64,000 nucleotides of DNA from Litorilinea aerophila (GTDB taxonomy: Bacteria; Chloroflexota; Anaerolineae; Caldilineales; Caldilineaceae): the NCBI RefSeq assembly GCF_006569185.2, contig NZ_VIGC02000028.1:17166-81165 (forward strand). The letters run 5' to 3'. Made by a program: the position numbers and the translations under genes. Under the pieces are notes generated by a model. That model was not told where the DNA came from, ran no database searches, and was given only the letters and a program-made list of their open reading frames with translations. Shown here in pieces: positions 9,673-17,990 of the stretch (position 1 is its first letter; every line of letters begins with the position of its first letter).

Positions 9673-10169
9673 CGCTGCCAGAGATAGGCGGCCGCCAGGG
9701 CCAGCCCAGCCCCGATGCCGTCCGTGAGCAGATCCCGCCAGTCGGTGTGGCGACCCGGCACAAAGTGCTGGTGCCACTCGTCGGTCAGGCCGTAGAGGAG
9801 GGCGCCCAACCAGGCCAGCCGCCAGGCCCCAGGCCGGGCCGGCCACTGCCGCCGGATCCCCCAGAGGAGGGCCAGGGCCAGACATCCATAGGCCACCAGG
9901 TGACCGGCCCAGGAGGTGTACGGCTCCACCCAAGCCACCACGGGCAGCACCCGCTCCAGCAGGGGACCTTCTTGCAGCCAGCCGCGCACCAGCTCTTCCA
10001 GCCAGTGGGGGCCGCCCAACTGGGGCTGGCTGCTCAGCCAGAAGATGACGGCCATGTTGATCAGGGCCGGCCCCCAGCTGTGGATCAGCCTGCCCAGGGG
10101 CCAGGCCTCCCACGGGGACGCGGCGTCCCTGGGGTTGGCGGAGAGCGGTTTAGCCTTGAATGGTTCCAT
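9657..10169 (-). CDS. VanZ-family membrane protein
   Basis: A 170-residue integral membrane protein with four or five helices and the diagnostic VanZ-like stretch DEWHQHFVPGRHTDWRDLL, followed by a Gly/Ala helix. VanZ-like proteins are small membrane proteins, some linked to glycopeptide tolerance or surface polymers; their biochemistry is unclear. The start is ATG at 10169, fixed by GGAGGAG seven bases upstream. That start overlaps the end of the glycosyltransferase gene by 20 bases, so the two are translationally close and probably coexpressed. The 3' end overlaps the convergent PHP gene. Confidence 0.88.
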   Translation of the reverse strand: MEPFKAKPLSANPRDAASPWEAWPLGRLIHSWGPALINMAVIFWLSSQPQLGGPHWLEELVRGWLQEGPLLERVLPVVAWVEPYTSWAGHLVAYGCLALALLWGIRRQWPARPGAWRLAWLGALLYGLTDEWHQHFVPGRHTDWRDLLTDGIGAGLALAAAYLWQRHRRT

Positions 10170-11304
10170 AGAACTCCTCCAGCCGTCGGCCCAGATGGGC
10201 CCATGCGTATCGGGTGAGCAGCCTTTCCCGGGCGCGTTGGGCCAGGATACGGCCCCGCTCCGGTGTCTGGAGCACCTGGGCCACCGCGGCCGCGAACTGG
10301 GCCGGCGTGGCGTCGGCGGGCAGTAGCCAGGCTGCGCCCTCGGCGCCATAGGCCGCCTGTTCGCCCACCGCGCTGGCCACCACCGGGATGCCCTGAAGCA
10401 GGGTGGTAGCCAGGCGCACGCTGCACTTGGCCTGGTGCAGGGGCGTCTCCATGGCCGGAAAGATGGCGCACCCGGCCCGGCGATAGAGCCTGTCCAGAGT
10501 GGACGGGTCCACGTAACCCAGCCACTGGATGCCTTCCTGTTCATCATGGGGGAGGGGCAGACGCTCTCGGAAGCGCCGCGCCACGGCGGGATTCACGGCC
10601 TGGCCGGCCACCAGCAGTTGGGTGTCGGGGGCCTGTGGCCGCAGGGCCTGCCAGAATTGGGCCAGCCAGGCGGGCTCCACTTCCACGAAGCGGGTGAAGA
10701 AGAGCACATCCCGCCCCGCGGCTACCGGTTCAGTCGACTCTTCCGGCGGGTCTACCCCATTGGGCAGGTAGCAGACGGGGAGGTGGGGCGCCACCTGGCT
10801 GATGCGCTCTACCAGCCAGCGGCTGGCCGCGGTGATGCCATGGGCGTGGCGGATGCCCCATTCCTCCTGCCAGGCCAGGAAGCGGGCCAGGGGCCAGGGA
10901 TAGCCGTTGATGGGCGCCCAGGCCTGCTCCCAGTCGTCCACATCCAGGAGCAGGCGGAGGTGGGCAGCTCCCCGGCGCTGCCAGAGCCACCACTGAACCA
11001 GCCCGGCGTAGGCCCGGGGCTTGACCACGTGAACGATGTCTGGCCGGCTGCGGCCTATCTCCTGCAGGAGCCGCGCCAACACCAGGGGCGGTCCGCCAGC
11101 CAGGGGCACATGCACCACATGGACGCCCTGGTCATCCCAGCGGTGGCCGGCATCCTGGGGGCTGTCCCAGGGGGGAATCAGCACCGTAACCGAATGGCCG
11201 CGGCGGGCCAACTCTCGGGCCAGGGGCAGGGTGCGGGCCCGGACGGTGCCCTTCTGGCGCAGCCCGAAGGGCGCCACGAAAAGGACGGTCGGTGGGGTAG
11301 CCAT
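10150..11304 (-). CDS. GT4-type glycosyltransferase
   Basis: A 384-residue GT-B fold glycosyltransferase. The N-terminal domain starts with VLFVAPFGLRQKGTVRARTL and contains RGHSVTVLIPP. The C-terminal half has the usual nucleotide-sugar-site pattern, with a CAIFPAMETPLHQAKCSVRL segment standing where GT4 enzymes place their E-x7-E motif, then GIPVVASAVGEQ. There is no membrane helix. It probably adds a sugar to a surface or lipid-linked acceptor. It sits between an unknown helical protein and the VanZ gene on the same strand; all three may serve the cell envelope, but no donor or acceptor can be named. Start is ATG at 11304. Confidence 0.88.
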   Translation of the reverse strand: MATPPTVLFVAPFGLRQKGTVRARTLPLARELARRGHSVTVLIPPWDSPQDAGHRWDDQGVHVVHVPLAGGPPLVLARLLQEIGRSRPDIVHVVKPRAYAGLVQWWLWQRRGAAHLRLLLDVDDWEQAWAPINGYPWPLARFLAWQEEWGIRHAHGITAASRWLVERISQVAPHLPVCYLPNGVDPPEESTEPVAAGRDVLFFTRFVEVEPAWLAQFWQALRPQAPDTQLLVAGQAVNPAVARRFRERLPLPHDEQEGIQWLGYVDPSTLDRLYRRAGCAIFPAMETPLHQAKCSVRLATTLLQGIPVVASAVGEQAAYGAEGAAWLLPADATPAQFAAAVAQVLQTPERGRILAQRARERLLTRYAWAHLGRRLEEFYGTIQG

Positions 11305-11319
11305 GGCCGGCCGGGTCCT

Positions 11320-11778
11320 TCAGTCGGTGTGGATCTGGCGTGGCCAGTCCGGCAGCGTGCGCTCCAGGCGTTGCCACACGGTCTGCTCCACGGTTTGCGG
11401 GTAGGGGATCTGATAGCGGTCCACCAGTTGGGGCGCGTACCAGCGGTAGATGACCACCAGGGCAACGGCGTGGCCGATCCAGCTTTCCGCGTTGACCCTG
11501 GGCACGAGCAGGGTCTTTTCCAGCGCGGCCCGCTGGCTGTCGCTCAGGTAGGTGTTGAGGTGGCGGGTTCGTTCTGGCCGGCGGATGCCGTTGAGGGCCA
11601 GCATCATCTCCAGGATCAGCGCGCGCAGGGAGGCGATACACTCGGCTGCCAGCAGGTGTTCCTCCCGCTGAAGCAGATCGGGCAGCTCGTCCAGCTTCTG
11701 CCAGAAGGCTTCCAGCAGCCAGGCCACCCGGGCGGGCTCCGGACGTTGTAGGGGATCGGGCCAGGATTTACCGGTCAT
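11320..11778 (-). CDS. helical protein of unknown function
   Basis: A 152-residue all-helical protein I do not recognise with certainty. The run from DELPDLLQREEHLLAAECI to LSDSQRAALEKTLL resembles the helical C-terminal half of nucleotidyltransferases or HEPN-like proteins, but no nucleotidyltransferase active site (GS x10 D-x-D) is present. I used ATG at 11778; another ATG at 11805 would add nine residues. It lies 15 bases upstream of the glycosyltransferase on the same strand and is probably cotranscribed with it. Confidence 0.6.
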   Translation of the reverse strand: MTGKSWPDPLQRPEPARVAWLLEAFWQKLDELPDLLQREEHLLAAECIASLRALILEMMLALNGIRRPERTRHLNTYLSDSQRAALEKTLLVPRVNAESWIGHAVALVVIYRWYAPQLVDRYQIPYPQTVEQTVWQRLERTLPDWPRQIHTD

Positions 11779-11886
11779 GGGCGCATGATAGCCGGGCCAG
11801 GCCATTCCCGCAAGTTGCGGACCTGCCTGGGAATGGGTCCGATGCGCCTCCTGGAAGGCATCCCACGGGCAGGATCGGTCAAAGTC

Positions 11887-11895
11887 TGTTACAAT
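11887..11895 (+). promoter_or_regulatory. candidate extended -10 promoter of the UPF0182 gene
   Basis: TGTTACAAT fits an extended -10 (TGn followed by TACAAT). No good -35 is seen at the usual distance. It lies about 100 bases upstream of the ATG at 11993. Confidence 0.4.
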
Positions 11896-11992
11896 GACAG
11901 GGACCGATTGACAGACGACCCCCTGGATTGAAGCCGTTAAGCCGTTTCAGGCACGGTCCTCCCGGCCTGACGTGAGGTTTGAGGAAGCGAGC

Positions 11993-14857
11993 ATGCGACA
12001 AAACGATCCTTTTGCCGATCTGATCCGCTCCATTGAAGAAAACCTGCAGGGCGAGGGCGACTGGATCCCGCCCGAGTCGGAGCGCCGCGCGGCGGGTTCC
12101 CAGGGCAACCCCCGGCGGATCCTCTGGTTCCTCCTGCCCTTGCTCCTGTTGATCTTCTTCAACCGGATCGTGGGCTTTTACACCGACTGGTACTGGTATG
12201 AGAGCCTGGGCTTTGAGCGGGTCTTTGTGACCCGGTTCCTGGCTTCCTTCGGGCTCTTTCTGGCCGGGGCCCTCTTCTTCTGGATTTTCCTGGCCTTGAA
12301 TGTTCTCCTGGCTCGGCGGCTGGCGCCGGCCGGGTTGGCCAACACCGCGCTGGACCAGATCGCGAACGCACTGGGCATCCGCATCACCTCCATCATCCTG
12401 GGCGGCGGCGTCCTGCTGGCCCTGATTCTGGGGGGCAGCCTCTCCTCTCACTGGGAAGAGCTCCTCCTCTACTTAAACCAGGCGCCGTTCCAGGTCACTG
12501 ACCCTGTCTTCAACCGGGATGTGGGCTTTTTCATCTTTACCCTCCCCATCTGGCAGCTGGCCCGCAACTGGCTCATGAGCGTCATCGTCATCACCCTGCT
12601 GGCCACAGCCTTTGTGGCTGGCGTGGGCTGGCGAACCTGGCGGGTGCGGACGCCCGTACTGGCCCATCTGAGCGTGCTGGGCGCGTTGATCCTGTTGCTG
12701 ATTGCCTGGCAGTATCGTCTGGATGCCTACCAGCTGGTCTACAGCACCCGGGGCGCCGTCTTCGGGGCCGGCTACACCGACGTCAAGGCCCAGCTGCCTG
12801 CGTACAACATCCTGAGCATCGTCACCCTGGTCACCGCGGTGCTGCTGGTGGTGACCGTCTACCTGCGCCAGGCGTGGCGGGCCATCGTGGCCGTGCTGGT
12901 CATCTGGGTGGCCGTGGCCATTCTGGCCGGCAATTTCTATCCCGGCCTGGTGCAGCGTTTCCAGGTGAGCCCCAACGAGCTGAACCTGGAGCGCCCCTAC
13001 ATCGAGAACAACATCCAGTTCACCCGACTGGCCTATGACCTGGATCGCATCGAGGTTCGCTCCTACGACGCCTCCAACCAGCTCACGGCCGAATCCCTCC
13101 TGGCCGAGCCCCAGACCGTGCGCAACATCCGCCTCTGGGATTACCGGCCCCTGCTCCAGACCTACAACCAGATCCAGGCCCTGCGTCAGTACTACGAGTT
13201 CAACGACATCGACATCGACCGCTACACCATCGAGGGCGAGCGGCGCCAGGTGATGCTGGCTGCCCGGGAGTTGGTGCCGGAACGGCTGAACCAGAACGCC
13301 CAGACCTGGGTGAACCGCAAGCTGGTCTATACCCACGGCTATGGCGTGGCCGCCTCGCCGGTGGCCCAGGTCACCCGGGATGGTCTGCCCGAGTTTCTGC
13401 TCAAGGACCTGCCGCCCCAGGGGGCCATTCCCATCACCCAGCCCCAGATCTACTTCGGCGAGCTCACCAACGACTACGTCATTGTCCGCACAACCGAGCC
13501 CGAGTTTGACTTCCCCCGGGAAGGCGAGAACGTCACCACCCGCTTCACGGCAGACACGGGCATCGCCATGACCTTCTGGAAGCGCCTGCTCTTTGCCGTG
13601 CGTTTCGCCGATATCAACATCCTCCTCAACCAGGACATCCAGCCCGACAGCCAGCTCCTGTGGCGGCGCAACATCCTGGAGCGCATCCAGGAGGTGGCGC
13701 CCTTCCTGCGCTACGACCAGGACCCGTACATCGTCATCGGCGAAGATGGCCGCCTCTACTGGATGTTGGACGCGTATACGGTCAGCGATCGCTTCCCATA
13801 CAGCGAGCCCTTTGGCTCCATCAACTACATCCGCAACCCGGTCAAGGTGGTGACCAACGCCTACGACGGCACCATGGCCTTCTACGTCATGGACGAGAAC
13901 GAGCCCATCACCGCGGCCTACCGGCAGATCTTCCCGGACCTCTTCCGGCCTCTCAGCGCCATACCCGCCGGCCTCCAGGCCCACATCCGCTATCCGGTGG
14001 GCCTCTTCTCGGTGCAGGCAGAGATGTATCGCACCTACCACATGACCGACGTCAACCAGTTCTACAACAAGGAGGACGTCTGGGCCTGGCCCGAGGAGAT
14101 CTTCGCCGATCAGCCCCAGCGCATCGAGCCCTACTACGTGCTCATGCAGCTGCCGGGCAGCAACGACCTGGACTTTGTCCTGATCCTGCCCTTTACCCCG
14201 GCCAATCGGGAAAACATGATCGCGTGGATGGCCGTCCAGAACGACCCGGGCAAGTACGGTCAGCAGCTGGTCTATGAATTCGGCAAGGATACCCTCTTCT
14301 ACGGGCCCAAGCAGATCGAAGCCCGCATCGATCAGGACCCTGTCATCAGCGCCCAGCTCAGCCTCTGGAACCAGCAGGGCAGCGACGTGATCCGGGGGAA
14401 CCTGCTGGTCATCCCCATCAACAACAGCCTGCTCTACGTGGAGCCCCTCTACCTGCAGGCGGCCAACGGCAAGATCCCCGAGCTGAAGCGGGTCATCCTG
14501 GCCACGGCCGACCGGGTGGTGATGGCCGAAAATCTGGGGTTGGCCCTGGTGGAGCTCTTCGGGCGGGATGTGCTGGCGGACAGCGCCGTGGCCGAACTGG
14601 CAGCCAGTACCGGCTCGCCCCTCCCGGGTGAAAGTAGCGGCGCAGTGGATGGCGGGAGCCCGGCTGCTGGGTCCACCGGCTCCGTGGCCGAGTTGATCCG
14701 CCAGGCCAACGAGCATTTCCAGCGGGCCCAGGACTATCTGCGGGACGGCAACTGGGCTGGCTACGGTGCTGAAATGGATGCCCTGCAGGCGGTTCTGGAG
14801 CAGCTGGCTGCCCTGACGGGCGTCAACCCCGCCGAGCCTGCCGCCACAACGCCGTAG
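11993..14857 (+). CDS. UPF0182 family membrane protein
   Basis: A 954-residue member of the UPF0182 (COG1615) family, known mostly from actinobacteria, Chloroflexi and cyanobacteria and of unknown function. Seven hydrophobic helices lie in about residues 40-330, the first next to the family motif FYTDWYWYESLGF. A large extracytoplasmic domain follows (about 330-880), with conserved pieces such as ERPYIENNIQFTRLAY and VRNIRLWDYRPLL. The C-terminal 90 residues have a Gly/Ser-rich linker and a helical tail (HFQRAQDYLRDG) common in the family. Start is ATG at 11993 with GAGG eight bases upstream. Family is certain; no mechanism is known. Confidence 0.95.
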   Translation: MRQNDPFADLIRSIEENLQGEGDWIPPESERRAAGSQGNPRRILWFLLPLLLLIFFNRIVGFYTDWYWYESLGFERVFVTRFLASFGLFLAGALFFWIFLALNVLLARRLAPAGLANTALDQIANALGIRITSIILGGGVLLALILGGSLSSHWEELLLYLNQAPFQVTDPVFNRDVGFFIFTLPIWQLARNWLMSVIVITLLATAFVAGVGWRTWRVRTPVLAHLSVLGALILLLIAWQYRLDAYQLVYSTRGAVFGAGYTDVKAQLPAYNILSIVTLVTAVLLVVTVYLRQAWRAIVAVLVIWVAVAILAGNFYPGLVQRFQVSPNELNLERPYIENNIQFTRLAYDLDRIEVRSYDASNQLTAESLLAEPQTVRNIRLWDYRPLLQTYNQIQALRQYYEFNDIDIDRYTIEGERRQVMLAARELVPERLNQNAQTWVNRKLVYTHGYGVAASPVAQVTRDGLPEFLLKDLPPQGAIPITQPQIYFGELTNDYVIVRTTEPEFDFPREGENVTTRFTADTGIAMTFWKRLLFAVRFADINILLNQDIQPDSQLLWRRNILERIQEVAPFLRYDQDPYIVIGEDGRLYWMLDAYTVSDRFPYSEPFGSINYIRNPVKVVTNAYDGTMAFYVMDENEPITAAYRQIFPDLFRPLSAIPAGLQAHIRYPVGLFSVQAEMYRTYHMTDVNQFYNKEDVWAWPEEIFADQPQRIEPYYVLMQLPGSNDLDFVLILPFTPANRENMIAWMAVQNDPGKYGQQLVYEFGKDTLFYGPKQIEARIDQDPVISAQLSLWNQQGSDVIRGNLLVIPINNSLLYVEPLYLQAANGKIPELKRVILATADRVVMAENLGLALVELFGRDVLADSAVAELAASTGSPLPGESSGAVDGGSPAAGSTGSVAELIRQANEHFQRAQDYLRDGNWAGYGAEMDALQAVLEQLAALTGVNPAEPAATTP

Positions 14858-14996
14858 GACAGCGCCAGCATCTCTGTCCAGCGATCTGGGTCCGGCCCCA
14901 TGGGGCGGCTGGGAGCCGCTACAGCAAACCGGCACCCTTTCGCGATTGGCGACAGCGGGGGGCACAGAGGCCCGCCCCTACGGAAACGGGCACCAG

Positions 14997-15036
14997 GTCG
15001 TAGGCGGGGCGAATCATGATTCGCCCCGCCTACGAC
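14997..15036. repeat. perfect 40-bp palindrome
   Basis: Twenty bases starting GTCGTAGGCGGGGCG are followed by their exact reverse complement with no spacer. It lies 140 bases after the UPF0182 gene and about 225 before the end of the convergent tdk gene. A G/C-rich run with GGCACAGAGGCCCGCCCC just left of it belongs to the same kind of intergenic element. As RNA it could form a long hairpin in either direction and may help end both transcripts. Confidence 0.8.
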
Positions 15037-15106
15037 TACATGCTGCGCAGCCGTCGTCATCCTTTCATCCGCCTGGGTTCTGTGGATCGGATCTGCAAAG
15101 ATAGTG

Positions 15107-15174
15107 GCAGGAGAGAATCACCCGAATCCGCGTTCATCTGCGTGGGGCAGCGTCCTCATTTGACCCTTTTGCAG
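15107..15174 (-). repeat. dispersed intergenic repeat, copy 1 (partial)
   Basis: On the minus strand this stretch matches the copies at 21594 and 27099. It keeps the AAAGGGTCAAATGAGGACGC start, the GCAGATGAACGCGGATTCGG core and the GTGATTCTCTCCTGC part, but lacks the distal half with TTTCTTTGCGCC. It lies between the convergent UPF0182 and tdk genes. Confidence 0.75.
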
Positions 15175-15259
15175 CAGAACCTGGAGATGGAACGGGGAAA
15201 GGGGCGGGGCCTGGGGGAGGAGGGAAGTCCCGACTGCAGCCGCCGGCGGAATCGCCGGC

Positions 15260-15856
<597 letters not shown>

Positions 15857-15949
15857 GGGGTCCATTCCTGCCAAGGGGAAAATCAACAGGGCAGAGACGC
15901 CAGCCTCTGCCCTGAATTTCTCACTTTCTTGCCGATCTCGCTGCAGCCG

Positions 15950-16291
15950 TTAGCTGTCCAGGTCGTATTTGGCCAGGACCTCGGCAGCGGCCGCCTCGGG
16001 ATCGTCGCCCCGGGCGCGTGCTTTGCGGGCCGCTTCTTCGGCTTCCCGGCGGGCACGGGCCTGCAGCTCCCGGCGGGCGGCGTCGCTCTGCCGGCGCTCC
16101 AGGCGCTTCATGAAACGTTCCACCTGGCCGGCCGTGTCCACGATGCGCTGCTCACCCGTGTAGAAAGGGTGGCAGGTGCTGCAGACGTCGGTGCGGATCT
16201 CCGGGACCGTGCTGCCGGTGATCCAGGTGGCGCCACAGGAACAGATCACCCGGGCGTTGGGATAGTAGGTGGGGTGAATATCCGGCTTCAT
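15950..16291 (-). CDS. rpmE: ribosomal protein bL31 with long C-terminal extension
   Basis: The first 70 residues are a normal bL31 of the zinc-binding type: [20 protein letters not shown], then [19 protein letters not shown], with paired cysteines for zinc. The protein then continues for about 43 residues as a highly charged Arg/Glu/Ala-rich helix ending AKYDLDS, giving 113 residues against the usual 66-80. bL31 sits on the central protuberance of the large subunit. The start is ATG at 16291, two bases before the stop of rpmA, so the pair is translationally linked. Confidence 0.93.
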   Translation of the reverse strand: MKPDIHPTYYPNARVICSCGATWITGSTVPEIRTDVCSTCHPFYTGEQRIVDTAGQVERFMKRLERRQSDAARRELQARARREAEEAARKARARGDDPEAAAAEVLAKYDLDS

Positions 16292-16292
16292 T

Positions 16293-16556
16293 TTACTGTA
16301 CCTTCTCTGGATAGACGCTGACTCGCTTCCGCTTCCCTCGAGCCCACTCGAAGGCCACGTAGCCATCGATCGTCGCGAACAGGGTGTCATCCTTGCCCTT
16401 GCCGACGTTCACACCAGGATGGAACTTGGTGCCCCGCTGGCGCACAAGAATGTTGCCAGCCCGGACGAACTGGCCGCCGAAGCGCTTCACGCCCAGACGC
16501 TGTGCATTCGAATCACGGTTGTTGCGGCTGGAACCACTACCTTTTTTGTGTGCCAT
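16293..16556 (-). CDS. rpmA: ribosomal protein bL27
   Basis: An 87-residue bL27 of normal length. [16 protein letters not shown] is the typical N-terminus that reaches toward the peptidyl transferase centre, and [20 protein letters not shown] is the family core. It begins directly with MAHKKG, so there is no Firmicutes-type cleaved N-terminal extension. It lies between rplU and rpmE on the same strand, the usual rplU-rpmA order. Confidence 0.97.
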   Translation of the reverse strand: MAHKKGSGSSRNNRDSNAQRLGVKRFGGQFVRAGNILVRQRGTKFHPGVNVGKGKDDTLFATIDGYVAFEWARGKRKRVSVYPEKVQ

Positions 16557-16609
16557 TGCTCTTTGCTCCTTACTCTCCGCTCACGCACCCCACAGACTCT
16601 GGGATCCCG

Positions 16610-16921
16610 TCACGCGTCGATGGACTCAATCTGGAGGCGGGTCAAATATTGACGATGGCCGCGGCGTACCCGAATGCGCTTCTTGGGGCGGTAGCGGAAG
16701 ACCAGGATCTTCTTGCCCCGATATTGGCCCGTGATGCGCGCCGTGACGCTGGCCCCTTCTACCTTGGGCTGCCCCACCTTGAGCTCACCGTCATTGGCGA
16801 CCAACAAGACATCGTCCAGCTGGATCTGGTCACCCACCTCTCCATCCAGCTTTTCCACTTCGAGGATGTCGCCGACGGCCACCCGATATTGTTTGCCGCC
16901 GGTGCGAATGACTGCGTACAT
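16610..16921 (-). CDS. rplU: ribosomal protein bL21
   Basis: A 103-residue bL21 of normal length, a large-subunit protein that contacts 23S rRNA domain I. It starts MYAVIRTGGKQYRVAVGD, has EVGDQIQLDDVLLV in the middle and the basic RPKKRIRVRRGHRQYLT C-terminal region. It is first in the rplU-rpmA-rpmE group, with a promoter about 210 bases upstream. Confidence 0.97.
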   Translation of the reverse strand: MYAVIRTGGKQYRVAVGDILEVEKLDGEVGDQIQLDDVLLVANDGELKVGQPKVEGASVTARITGQYRGKKILVFRYRPKKRIRVRRGHRQYLTRLQIESIDA

Positions 16922-17131
16922 GCCGTTTTTCCTTTCTAGCCGCGTTCAGGCGGGTCTCGTATGAATCCTGAAGCTTCGTCAGCGGCTTTGCGCCCGCAAC
17001 GGCCGGGCACAATTCCTGAAAAGTTTGATCTTTTTCGGCGCTGTTTTTGGACGCCAGGCGAATATCAAAGCGAGCCGGCTGCAGCCCACCAGGGTGCACC
17101 TGCCCGATATCAGAATCGCCCACAAAGGCCG

Positions 17132-17161
17132 ATTATACCCCACTTCAATCCACCCGGTCAA
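17132..17161 (-). promoter_or_regulatory. promoter of the rplU-rpmA-rpmE operon
   Basis: On the minus strand TTGACC (17161-17156) and a perfect TATAAT (17137-17132) are 18 bases apart. Transcription would start near 17125, leaving a leader of about 200 bases before the rplU ATG at 16921. No known L21 leader motif was recognised in it. The 17162-17238 stretch holds nothing else that I can support. Confidence 0.7.
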
Positions 17162-17238
17162 AATCCAGAAGCCCCCTGACGTCATGCCATTGCCGCGGGC
17201 GTTTGGGCGTATCCCAAGTGTCTGATGTTTGGGAGGAT

Positions 17239-17262
17239 AACCTACCTGTCGATAGGTAGGTT
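17239..17262. promoter_or_regulatory. TetR-type operator palindrome
   Basis: A 24-bp inverted repeat: AACCTACCT on the left and AGGTAGGTT on the right, with a nearly symmetric six-base centre. It directly precedes the extended -10 element and covers the -35 region of the promoter for the TetR gene, so binding would block RNA polymerase. Binding by the adjacent TetR protein is inferred from position. Confidence 0.8.
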
Positions 17263-17264
17263 TG

Positions 17265-17273
17265 TGTTAGAAT
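17265..17273 (+). promoter_or_regulatory. extended -10 promoter of the TetR-efflux operon
   Basis: TGTTAGAAT is an extended -10 (TG, one base, TAGAAT). It starts three bases after the operator palindrome. There is no clear -35, which fits an extended -10 promoter. Confidence 0.6.
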
Positions 17274-17375
17274 GCAGGAACAGGTTCCGGGTTCATGCGT
17301 GAAACCTGTGGTTTCTGCAGTGAACTTCGGCACGAATCTGCAACGAGAGAGGCCGCGAACGGATAGGAGTGTCTG

Positions 17376-17990
17376 GTGGAGATTGAAAGCAGCGAGTCCC
17401 GTCAGCGGGTCTTGGATGCAGCCGAAAGGCTGTTTATGGAACATGGCTACGGCGCCGTGACCCTGCGGGACATTGCCCAGAGCCTGGGGATCCGCCAGGC
17501 TTCCCTGTACTATCACTTTCCCGAGGGCAAGGAGCAGCTCTACGTGGCCGTGGTGGAGCGCCTCATGGCCCGCCATCAGGCCGGGTTGGAGGAGGTCATC
17601 CAGCAGGCCGGGCCGGACCTGGCCGCACAACTGGAGGCTGTGACCCACTGGTTTGGAGGGCAGCCCCCCATCCACTTCCTGGGCATGATGCACGCGGACC
17701 TGCCGGCCCTTTCCCCGGAAGCCCGGGCCCTTGTGGCCCGGCTGGCCTACCAGGCCCTGTTCATGCCCCTACGCACGGCCTTCACCGCGGCCCAGGAGCG
17801 GGGAGAAGCCCGTCCCATCGATCCAGATTTGCTGGCCGGCCTCTTTGTCTCCATGCTGGATGGGATCACCTTCAGCCTCAGCCAACAGCAGCGCCTTTCG
17901 CGCCAGGCCATGTTCGAAGCCATGCTTTCCCTCTTTTTGGATGGCCTGCGTTCTCGTCCCCGATTCACATCACAGGATGAAAATCGTTGA
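17376..17990 (+). CDS. TetR/AcrR family repressor
   Basis: A 204-residue TetR-family regulator. The N-terminal helix-turn-helix covers about residues 8-55, including AAERLFMEHGYGAVTLRDIA and RQASLYYHFPEGKEQL; the remaining helices form the ligand-binding and dimer domain. The start is GTG at 17376, supported by AGGAG six bases upstream. The gene opens an operon with an HlyD-type adaptor, a permease and an ATPase, and its stop overlaps the start region of the adaptor. A 24-bp palindrome lies over its own promoter, so it most likely represses the whole efflux operon until a ligand binds. Ligand unknown. Confidence 0.93.
   Translation: MEIESSESRQRVLDAAERLFMEHGYGAVTLRDIAQSLGIRQASLYYHFPEGKEQLYVAVVERLMARHQAGLEEVIQQAGPDLAAQLEAVTHWFGGQPPIHFLGMMHADLPALSPEARALVARLAYQALFMPLRTAFTAAQERGEARPIDPDLLAGLFVSMLDGITFSLSQQQRLSRQAMFEAMLSLFLDGLRSRPRFTSQDENR

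Noticed and set aside
12473..14965. Long minus-strand frame opposite the UPF0182 gene
   Set aside because: It mirrors codon bias of the real gene, has no family resemblance and no start signal.
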